NCBI RefSeq assembly: GCF_036417845.1 | Contig: NC_089980.1 | Span: forward strand, 132,892,516 to 132,956,515 | Source of the DNA: Apteryx mantelli | Taxonomy: Eukaryota; Chordata; Aves; Apterygiformes; Apterygidae | Length of the DNA: 64,000 nt | Direction: 5' to 3' | Part shown: positions 47,803-57,200 of the stretch, in pieces | Layout: every line of letters starts with the position of its first letter | Numbering within the stretch: the stretch's first letter is position 1 | Made by a program: the position numbers and the translations under genes | Notes under the pieces: model-generated | Told to the model about the DNA's origin: nothing | What the model saw: only the letters and a program-made list of their open reading frames with translations | Database searches by the model: none

Positions 47803-47861
47803 GGCCGCCGCCGCGCGTGCGCGGAGCCCGCCCCGCTACCCCGACCGTTGGGGCGGGGCTC

Positions 47862-47876
47862 GTTACCCGGGGCAAC
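47862..47876. promoter_or_regulatory. X-box palindrome (RFX site) 2
   Basis: GTTACC-CGG-GGCAAC: both half-sites fit the RFX consensus with a 3-base spacer, 60 bases from site 1. Two such sites within 90 bases in a CpG island are typical of RFX target promoters. Confidence 0.75.
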
Positions 47877-47996
47877 GGCGGCCGGGCCCGCGGTGTCCCG
47901 GCGGGGAGGTGCGGGGGCACTCGGCTACTACGAAACGCTCCAGATCGGTAGTGAAACCGGGGAATAAAAGCCTGTTCCCAGCCCCTAGGGAAGGGC

Positions 47997-48101
47997 ATGG
48001 AGCCGCGGCCCCCGAGAAAGAAGAATCCCCACCCCCACCCCCCGCCAGCATTGCTGGGAGCACCACCAAACCGGGCAGCCCATGAGCAAGACACCGACTG
48101 A
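47997..48101 (+). CDS. Candidate short frame downstream of the CpG-island promoter
   Basis: An ATG in 'gggcATGG' (good start context) opens 34 codons (MEPRPPRKKNPHPHPPP...) to TGA at 48099-48101. The first residues align with the start of the minus-strand frame beginning at 52279 (MELLSLRKEVPPPC). Conservation of the region around the ATG in two copies argues for a first exon or a repeated unit; the peptide has no known domain, and the true exon may splice before the stop. Weak call. Confidence 0.25.
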   Translation: MEPRPPRKKNPHPHPPPALLGAPPNRAAHEQDTD

Positions 48102-48449
48102 AAAAAAAAAAGGGAAAACTGGAAAATTTTACTGCCCTTTCATAGTTTTTTTTTACATAGTATTTCAGTAACAGCATTTAGCACACTGCAGTTCAAAGTC
48201 GCTTCAGTATCTAAACTGCCAGCGACACAAGGACTCTGGTGAAATGATGGGATTTCTTAGGAATATGGTGCTGCCAGCATCACAGGCAGCAGGTCAACCA
48301 GAGGCCAAACCAGGGCAGAAGCCCCCTGCAGCCAGGCCAGCCCTGGCCAGGCCGCTGAGCTGCCTGCCAAAGCAGGGCCCATGCATACTACCCCAGGGAT
48401 GGGCCCTGCCCCTGGGAATGGTTGGGGCAATTCCAAACCTGATTCCTAC

Positions 48450-48657
48450 CTTGGGCCAGGGGCTTTTGAAGCCAGGCCTGAAGACCACCATCAGGAGAGC
48501 CAGGAGGACGTTGCAGGCTGAGGGGATGTTGAGCAGACACAGGAGCAAAAAGCTCAGTGCCATGAGCTCGCACATGGCCCTCAGCCTCCGCAGCTCCATG
48601 CCGCCAAAGGGAGCGCACCTCAAGCGTGCAGCCTGCACAGCGCTCGATGTCCAAGTC
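48450..48657 (-). other. Exon-like segment, unknown gene or relic
   Basis: On the minus strand a 208-base piece lies between an acceptor ('ttgaaacag') and a donor ('cccaag|gtagga') and has two frames without stops. One frame (DLDIERCAGCTLEVRSLW...) is mixed; the other contains a hydrophobic run (MCELMALSFLLLCLLNIPS) that could be a membrane segment. I do not recognise the family. It may be an exon of an unannotated gene, a decayed duplicate, or chance in GC-rich DNA. Confidence 0.25.
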
Positions 48658-48840
48658 CTGTTTCAAGAGTGCAAGCCAAAACACAGCACACAGCTCTTAG
48701 CAGTGGTCCCCTTACAGCGACCTAGACCCTCCCAGCCCAAGGGAGGTCAGCATGACACAAACTGCTGCTGAACAATTCCCTTCCCATGCGGTCCACCATC
48801 CTCCCAGTCCCTGCCCCCTCTTCTCTGCTCTTGGGCTCAC

Positions 48841-48882
48841 CCTTTGCACATTGCTCCGTGCCCCAAGATTGGCAGCACCAAT
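48841..48882 (-). other. Small exon-like segment upstream of 48657
   Basis: Minus strand: pyrimidine-rich acceptor 'ctcttctccttgtggcag', 42 bases encoding IGAANLGARSNVQ in one frame, then a strong donor gtgagc. Good splice signals on both sides, but no family recognised. It lies 183 bases upstream of the 48450-48657 segment on the same strand. Confidence 0.22.
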
Positions 48883-51733
48883 CTGCCACAAGGAGAAGAG
48901 CAAAAGGCTGCCAAGAGAGCAATTTGGGAAGAAGAAGGGCACAGTCAGCTCAGTCGATCTGCCTTCCCTGGTTGCCCGCTGCTGGGGCTGGTTTCACACG
49001 TGTTCCACTGGGACACCCTGTCCTCGGCAAGAAGTGCAAAGAATCGTCCCCAAACGTTGCTGGGCTTTGCTGAGGGGATGTTTCCATGGATCTGGCACTT
49101 GCAGCAGGACACGCTGAGGGAGGGGGAGTTCAATCCCAGCACGTCCCCCAACCAGCAGCGCATCCACCCAGTTTCTTGGGTGGGCGCTGCCCAAGGAGGG
49201 AGCGTGCAGTGGTTTTTGGGCACTGAGGAGGCCGACAGACACAGACCGATCGCCGCAAGAGGAGGAGAGACTGGGGAGAGACCAAAGGAGCCAGCTCTTA
49301 CCCGGCTGCCTTGCTCCTTCGTCCCAGCTCAATGCCACACTCTTCACCCACTCGCTCGCTCGCTCGCAGGCAAAGTGGCACCTGAGGCTCTCTCGGCCCC
49401 ACCTTCAGAAAGAGCAGGGGTTGTGATGGCGACATCACTTCGACACACCTCGGGTGTGAGGGCACCCCCGGGGCTGAGCTGTCACTCCTGTCACCCAAAC
49501 ACTGACAGTTCTCAGCACTGCAAGGACGAGCCCAAGACAGCTGCAGCCATGAGAAACCCTGACAAAACCGGAGACCCGTCCTTGGCAAGCCCGTACAAAG
49601 GCGGTGGCCTTTGCCTGCCAGTGCCAGAATCCCGTGTCCTGGCCGTGCAGGGAATCGCAGCAGTGACATCTCCCCAGACACTTAGGCCAGTGCCAGCACA
49701 CCGCACACTCCCTGAAGGCTCCAACACAAGTGGGCCCTTTCGCTGGTGGTGCCAGGATGGCTGGACAGGCAGCAGCCTGCCAAAGGCCTGCGTGGGAGGG
49801 CTGGGCAAGTGCCCGGCTTGTGTTACGGGGGCCCTCTAAGAACTGCCTGACTCAGGGCTGACACTCGAGGAGCCACCGGCACGTGGGCAGCATGTAGCCT
49901 GCCCTGCCACCAGGTGCCCACGGGCCCTGGCATGCTGCAGACCCCTCCGTGTGTGCCATGGGGAGGAAGGTAGCTGCTGGAAGACGAGGCAGAGGCCCTG
50001 GGAGCTCTTCCTCAGTCTTCTCCCCTGCAGCCCCACAAACACCCTGACCTTTTCAGAAGCTAAGGGGTTAGTGTGGAATCTCTTTGCCGTGTTCCAGGTC
50101 AGTAGTGGTAGCAGTCTCTGTCACCTTGGACCACTGTTGTTTTCATTTCAGTGTTGTGAGGTAGAATGGATTTGTAAGGCAAGCAAGATATTTGCAATTG
50201 CTACCACTTGCCAGAGTTGCAGGTCTGTGCTAAAAAAAGCAAAGTCCAAACGAGCTTTAAGCTAACACAGCTCCATCAGCCTTACTGGCCTAGAGCAACC
50301 AAGCAAGAATGATGCCCTGCACTGAAATCTTGTGGGTGGAGGTGTGCAGTAAAAGAGGTTCTTCATTACACTACAGGAACTCCAACTTCTCATGCAAGTG
50401 ATACAAGCTAAGCAAAGATCGACAACTGGAAACACAATTCTTTGCTTTTAGGGAAATCTCCTAGATGCCAGTTTGAAGAAGAAACAAAGACCTACTCAGG
50501 CTTTTGCCATGAGCTAAATTCACCGGACCTTCAGATACTGTTTGCATTTGTCCACAAAACAATTTTTCTCCTTGGTACAACACTGTGTATAAAGAAATCC
50601 GAGATACAGTTTCCAAAAAGCACCATTTCTCTAGAGAAATTCCAGATGACAAGTCAGGATTATAGCAATCCCCCTCTTGGAGGATAGGAGTTAAGGGGCC
50701 TTGCTAGAGCTGGCCTGGTGTTTAGAGGTACAGATCAAACTAACTCTCAGGCTAGAAATTGCAGGTACTCAGTGCTTCAGGGTAACTTCATGCCAGCTTT
50801 ATTTAAGAGCCTTAGAAACTCATGCTTTCAACATTCAGCTCCGACGACTGTAGCAAAGCTGCCTCTATTAGACATGATGTTTGAGAGAGCCAAGGGAGAA
50901 AACACATGACTTTATTGCAATACAGACACTGGGAAAAGGAACTAACGAAAACTATAGTCCTTAGGAGCTTGGTTTTCTTATTGTTTATAGCCCATGGGCT
51001 GACTGCAGCATTTGCACTTGGGAGATAGTTTATGCCATGATGATTACTTTTACTTGAACTCCAGGAGTCCCAGAAAACTGCACTGCACCTGTAGCTATGG
51101 CTGCTTTCATCCATTCTTGTGCTGTATTCCTGCATCAACTCAGAGGCAGGAAGATCCAGAAATGTGAACCACAAGCCTGTATTAAAAATGGATGAGTTAA
51201 CTCAGCTTGGAAGACAACACAGGAAAGACAAAGCTGCTCTCTGAGGCTGTTCTTGCCCTTGTGAGAGTTTTCCCCTTCCAACAGTATAGCAACAAGCATC
51301 TGGCCCTGCAACAACTGTTGCTGGTTTTGCTGCTCTGTTCAGAGCATTATCTTGCCCACCGTGTCTTCTCTTCTGTGTCATGGTGGTGCATCCAAATCCC
51401 TGTATTTTGGAGGAGAGTTGTTTCACCGTCTTGATATAAGGAGCTCCCAGAATTACATGATTTGAAGAGCTGCAAGTTCCTGGGCACTTGGGGACATGCA
51501 GTTCTGGACAGAAGTGCTTTCTCTGCCTTGAGCTGCTAAGAGAGGACTGTCTTGTGTCCCATGCTGTGGGATTCCTATGAATGCCAGTTTGGCCTGAGCA
51601 GTCCCTATGTCAGGGACAGCTTCATTTGTCAGAGTTTAGGAGGTTTCCATGTGATGGTCTGCTGATGAAATCTCTTTTAGGCTTGTCCTTTTGGGCATCT
51701 TTTTGGAAGACTGACACTGTCAGTCTTCAGATC
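48883..51733. other. GC-rich, then ordinary intergenic DNA
   Basis: 48.9-50.0 kb is GC-rich and holds long overlapping open frames on both strands (the longest is 331 codons, + strand, 48844-49839), none with a domain I recognise. From about 50.1 kb the composition returns to ordinary intergenic DNA without recognisable features. Confidence 0.5.
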
Positions 51734-52240
51734 TCAAGAAAAACGGAGCAGGTGAGCACAGGTCTTCAGAAAAGGGGCAGATACTGACATGTTTGTAGAG
51801 TGACTGCAGCTGTATTCTTGAGGCATTTTTTCTGTACTGATGAGATGATTTGGACTCTGATTGTTACTCTCAGGGTGAGGGGCTGGCAGGGCCAGGGCCC
51901 AGCCCAGGTGCAGCTGGAATGTGTTCCTTTTCCAATGCAAAGTCTCAAAGTAGGAGCAACCAGAAGGAGCAGGGCCAGTCCCTGCCATCTTTCCCAACCA
52001 GCATGTTCTGCTGTCAACAGGCTCTGAAGATGCAGGAGAGCAGTGTAAAACCAGCTTCCTGATGGAGGATAAGAAATCCCTGGGCCTGGCCACCAGCAGC
52101 CTAGACAGATGTGACAGTGTCGTTCCAGAAGGCCTTGGGTGAAGTGGGACATGGACCCAGTGAGCCACAGATCCCAGTGAGGCCCTACAAGGGGACAGAA
52201 GCTCTCCACATAAAGACATGTCCCTGATATGGAGTGCACA

Positions 52241-52380
52241 GGGTGGGGGCACTTCTTTCCTGAGGGAGAGCAGCTCCATCCCCTTCTCTTGGGGCTGGGG
52301 ACAAACTTTTATTCTCAGGTTTCAACCGAGAACTAGAGTATCAAGGAGGGCCCAGGTGCACCCAAACCTCCCTGTTTCGA
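52241..52380 (-). repeat. Degenerate inverted copy of the 47.9-48.0 kb promoter/first-exon module
   Basis: Read on the minus strand this stretch matches 47893-48035 on the plus strand: 'gaaacctgagaataaaagtt', then 'tgtccccagcccc', 'gaaggggatggagc' and 'cgccc'-like endings against 'gaaaccggggaataaaagcc', 'tgttcccagcccc' and 'gaagggcatggagcc'. The TATA-like AATAAAAG and the ATG (52279) are kept at the same spacing, but CpG density and both X-boxes are missing. It is therefore a diverged, inverted paralogous piece. Confidence 0.75.
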
Positions 52381-53768
52381 CATCCTCTGAGACTGGACAC
52401 CATCACAAGTCCCCTTGTATGGAGAAGTCAGTGTGTGGTTTGGCAGGGCATGAAGACATGTGCTTTGTCAACATACGTAAACTGAACAGCGCCAGAGTCC
52501 ATGTATGTTTTTGTAGTGACTAATGCCAACTTGCAGTTCTACCCTTGATTTTCTTGGTGTTTGGTGCACCAGCCCCTGGAGTCAGGGGATTTATGAGAAC
52601 ATCACTGTGAAAGCAAGAAGAGCATTTTCCAGCTCTTGCCAAAGAACCAAGTGGGCATATCTAGCCCTTGCTCTTCATTCAGCCTGATTACCAGATTTCA
52701 CTTCCATCTCAGAGTAATTTCCGTTTCCACACCATTATATTCATAGCCATCCTGCCTTCCTGCCCGTGCTCCTCACCAAAACACAGGAAAACTCTGGTGC
52801 ACTTGGATGAGCTTCTCTCTGTCTTACCCCTATGCTCATTGCTGCATTTCTTCATTGTCCCATATTTTCTTTTCATTAATAGGGCTGAAAAAAGGCCCAC
52901 TGCTGTTTGTTTTCACTTCCTTTGCAAAGTCAGACTCAGTTTGGCTTCTGACAAGTCTCCTTCTGCCTCCATGTCATTACCACTAAGAAAGAGCTTTCTC
53001 AGCTGGTTAAATCTTTCTTTCTATTCCTGATTGCTCTTCTATTATGTTTCTGCTAATCCACTTAATGCCTTTATGTCTTTTGCCAGTTGTTGCAATGTCT
53101 TATTACTCCAGATGTGGTAAAGACAGTGCCTGCACTTGTGTTAGAGGAAATGACAAGGTGATTTCCCCTGCAGCTTTGGTTGAAGCTTACCGCCCTCAGC
53201 TAAGAGGCAGTCACTAATTTTGAGCATGCTTCTAGCCTGTTGCCATGAAACTCTGCCAGCCCAAACTCCAGAAAGCAACTGTTCCTGGTGCAGAGGTGGA
53301 GTGGGCAGAAGCCTCTTCTGGTGAATGTGTCCCACCACTGGCACTCCCCCGTGTTTTCTTCACAGCCCTAATCCTTGAGATATCTTTGTGATCTTCCTCA
53401 TCTCTATCAGTGATGGCACTGTCTGGCACAGACCCCTGATACCTGCTGCTGACTGAGGGTAAAGTAATTCCAGGGTAGGGGCAACTTGCTGTCCAGCACC
53501 ACCAAAATTATGTGGAGGAGAGGATTTAACCAGGACTTGCCTGGATGCTTTCATGTGATGTCCCTCTGCATGGAAGCTTTGTATATCATTAAGGGGGAAA
53601 GAGATCTGGAGAGAGGAGAAATGAAGGGGGGGAAACTTGAGGGCAGACATGCTTGCATGAAATGATGGCAACTCCTCTCATAAATCTTGCAGATGAATAA
53701 GGAGCAGCCACATGGCTTCATTCCTGTTTCTCTGTCTCACACATGAACTACCAAGCAGGGCTTGCAAT
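52381..53768. other. Intergenic DNA downstream of MEP1A
   Basis: No exon, RNA gene or repeat that I recognise. Open frames are below 125 codons and lack domain features. Confidence 0.55.
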
Positions 53769-53774
53769 TTTATT
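53769..53774 (-). promoter_or_regulatory. Candidate MEP1A polyadenylation signal
   Basis: AATAAA on the minus strand about 320 bases downstream of the MEP1A stop codon. Reasonably placed for a short 3' UTR; not otherwise confirmed. Confidence 0.5.
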
Positions 53775-54092
53775 CATCTTTATGGATTTTTTTGTCATTT
53801 GTTATATAAACCTGGGTAATTTATGAACTCGAAAACTTTCGTGGGGGACTCCCCTGGCTGGAGCAGCTTGCAGAAGGTAATTGGATCTGTAACTATCCTT
53901 TGCCCATGGTCAGGTCCAGCCAGATAATCAGGCATGTTAAGGCATAAACTGTTACAAAATTATTTGTTTTGCTTTCAACGTTCATATGCGGACTGGTCTT
54001 TTACAAGTTGTATTTTAAAATTTTTCACTGCAAACTGATGTCTTTTGAAGTCTTGAAAAATACTGGACTGAGATTTATCCCCCTACAACTCT

Positions 54093-54240
54093 TTATCTTC
54101 TGCCCATCATGGAAATGAGGACAATGGTTAAGACAATGGTTCCAGCAATTCCACCAACTGTCAGTCCCAGGATGTTTCCATGGACCTGCATTGACTGACA
54201 TCTCTCACCCGTAAAGAAGAAGGCTTGTCCTGATGGGCAC
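54093..54240 (-). CDS. MEP1A: MEP1A last coding exon: EGF end, transmembrane helix and stop
   Basis: Phase 2 in, acceptor 'ttattttcgcag'. It encodes [16 protein letters not shown] (end of EGF), [14 protein letters not shown], a hydrophobic helix up to IVLISMM, and a three-residue basic tail GRR before TAA. The cytoplasmic tail is minimal. Confidence 0.96.
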
Positions 54241-57200
54241 CTGCGAAAATAAACCACAGATTCATGTGTAGCAGGGATTGTGTCCCACCCTATAGACCCA
54301 CCTATAGGTCCCACACTCACTGTTCTGCATGGGCAGTTCCCATTAGAGAGGTTCACATCACAACATCCCCACCTTGTTGGGAGGCTATTTACATCCCCTG
54401 AAAAGCACCGCAGAGAGGGTTTTCCTGGGGCTGCTAGTAAAAAACAGTCACTGCAGTGAGGTGTTTTGTTCCTGCTGTTGCCTAAAAACCTAGTAGCTCA
54501 GATCTTTGGGGATTGTAGCTCTGAATACTTATCACTTGTGTTACTTAGTTCATAAGAAAATCGAGGCTGACAGGGGAGAGGTCAGTGGTACCTGCAGCTT
54601 GCTTTCCCTTTGATATTCACACAGACTCCATCATTCTGGCAAGGATTTGGGTTACACGGGTCTTGCAGATAAGGAAGCCAGTCTTGAACAGGCTCAGTAT
54701 CCTGGGCTGCTCTCTTGTGCCGTTCGAGAATGAGGCCTTCCGTGATGGAAGATTGTGCAGGCTCTACAGGGACTTCAGTGTTATTGAGGTGAATTAGATC
54801 TTTTAAAGAAAGAAAGAGGAGAGAAGGACGTCAGATAACAGTGAGTGGTTTTATTCTATGCAGTATTCTTTGTGTCAGAGCTTCACAGGCTGCTTTGTGG
54901 ACTGGAGGAGACTCCTTGTCCATAAGCCCCTTAGAGAGCTCTTGCTGTGCCACAGGAAGTACTGCATATTTAAAGCACAAAATAGAAAATAATACTGAAT
55001 ATATGGTAACTAGTTAGGTAAATCAGAAGCATTTCCTGCTTTGGAAGACTGTGATAAGTGTGACTGCTCTTTTTGAAAACAAACACAATGGAAAAGGCTT
55101 TTTAATATGTTCACATGCCTAGAAATGGAGATAGCTACTGGTTAGGGTGCTTAAAGGTGCCTAAGAAGTTAACCCTCAATAAATCATTGCCATTTAGATT
55201 CCTCTGAACTCACAAACACTTCAGTTGATATTGCCTGCTGAAATTAAGGTGAACGAATCCTTTTAAAAGTTCTTCCTGTTAGAAGAGAAGAGGGCTTAGA
55301 GACTGGAGACAATAGTTATTTGACTGAGCATGTGAAAAGAGATAGATAGAAAAGAGACAGAAAAGAGATGATCCACTTGTTTTTGTAAGGAGAAGCTAGA
55401 AAAGAGTCTTTACCATGAAATTCTGCAAAAATAATCAGATCATCATTTTTCAGGAAGCTTCTCCGTCTCATCTGGCTGTGGGATATGAAGTTATTCCACC
55501 CCCAGTCTATACTTCTATAGCAATTGCATGAGGCATCAAATTTTCCAACAATAGATGGTCTCTCCCATATTAAGGTTGTGTTAGCGTCTGCAAAGAGAGT
55601 ATGGGTGAGAAATGAGCACCATAAAATCTTCCAAACTGGAAGTATGACATGACTTTTACCCCACATTAAACAGGATTTATGCTGCAAAATCAAGTTCAGG
55701 GCTCAGATGCCCAAAGAAGTCACAGAGCACTGACAAACTATGGGTGCCAGCAGGTGCTTAGAAATAGTCTACATGAGGACTCTTAGCCCATGTGAGGGCA
55801 TTTAAATTCCACAGCTCTCCTTTCATTGAGGGCTAAACTAGTTCAAATTACTTTCCCTGTTGTCACCAACTAAGAGCACCCTCCTGCATAAGGACACCCC
55901 TCAGCATGGCTGAGTGCTCACATTCAGCTTTTAAGCACCTATGGTTTAGAGTCTAATGGGTTTTGTTCATTGCTATGATTGTGTTAAAAAAAATCATACC
56001 TGGAATTTAAAACTTCCTACTGAAAAGGCATGTACCATTGTTCCACTGGAAAAAGTAAAGACGGATGGAAACTCATCGCTAGTATTTTATTCTGCAGCAA
56101 ATTCAGTATTGTCCTTTTCTTATTTCTTTGAATTACCACACCCATAGGGAATCCTAGGCCTGGACATAGAACAGTGGTGCTACATGCGATATAAATCTGG
56201 AGCTACAAGACAGTCCCTATCTGAAAGAGTTTGTAGCCTGCAGTCTACACCCAGCAAAGGGAGATAAGTTTCAAATGCTGCAGACTGATCTCACAGGTGT
56301 TTGCAGGTATTTTGTTCCTTGAATACAGCTACAGTGTGAACCCTATGCTTTCAGACCATGTATATTCAAGTTAACTGAGCCCCCAAAATGTAGTTTTAAC
56401 TTAATTAATGTTGTATTAGCACTGGAATACAGCACCCTGCTGACATTGCACTATCATGTGCTGACGTAACACTCATCATATTGGGCACTAACATGAAAGA
56501 GCACAGAAACTAGGAAATACATTCTCAAACTGCAGATAGAATGGGATTTGGCAACTCTTTGGCACAGGAGAACTGTGTCAAACTCAGATAGTCAAACTCA
56601 GACATCCCATGGATTCTTCATAATAACAACAACAACCCTCTTTGCAACACTTTTCACATCAGATGGCCTTTAATAGACAGGAATTCTGAGTCATACACAG
56701 GGAAAAGGCCCAAATCAGGAAAGGCAGACAAAGTTGCCCAACTTTTGAATCCTGCACTCAATCCTGTGGCTCAGACTCCTTAGCTTTCTTTTTCATCATT
56801 TTTTCCATTTTCATGCAAACACCACTTACCTGAGATAACATGGTTTTTGCCTGTGGTGAAGCTTCTACTTGCGGACATCCTTTTCAAGATGTCAGGATCC
56901 TGGTCCAGCACTGTGAGGATAGCCTGGCGGTTCAGAGCTGGCCACTCCAGAACACCGTCGTTCTCTCCACTGCACAAGTGAAAGGCAATCCGAGTGTAGC
57001 CACTGATTCTGGAGTGGGGATACAAACTTATGCCATAGCCATAACCCTCAGGGCTATAAAACCGAGGGCTTTGAATAACACTGCTCGATGTGTTTTGGAG
57101 GATTTGGCTGAAATTCCGAATGACCCACACAGCCGTGGGACAGGGTGTTTCTGTGAGCATCACATCATCGATAGCAATCCCACCAGATGAAGAGCTGGGG

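Larger units (their letters stand above)
47641..47999. promoter_or_regulatory. CpG island with promoter-type motifs
   Basis: The only strongly CpG-rich stretch in the window. It contains two RFX X-box-like inverted repeats (47790-47802, 47862-47876), an NRF1-like GCGCGTGCGC (47813-47822), a GC box GGGGCGGGGC (47850-47859) and an AATAAAAG TATA-like element at 47963-47970, about 30 bases before a G/C-rich leader and an ATG at 47997. Together they look like an active, possibly ciliary or germline, promoter reading to the right. No recognised gene starts here. Alternative: an unmethylated intergenic CpG island acting as an enhancer. Confidence 0.65.

Noticed and set aside
47369-48094. Long minus-strand frame (241 codons) and its plus-strand counterpart across the CT tract and CpG island
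   Set aside because: The Arg/Glu/Gly and Ser/Pro/Leu composition follows directly from the simple repeat; there are no splice signals or domain.
48844-49839. 331-codon plus-strand frame
   Set aside because: Located in GC-rich DNA where stops are rare. It overlaps other long frames on both strands and shows no domain, signal or repeat structure. Kept only as part of the unexplained block.
51734-52279. 181-codon minus-strand frame starting at the conserved ATG of the inverted module
   Set aside because: Only the first codons match the 47.9-kb module; the rest shows no family similarity and the promoter features are lost. Probably a relic.
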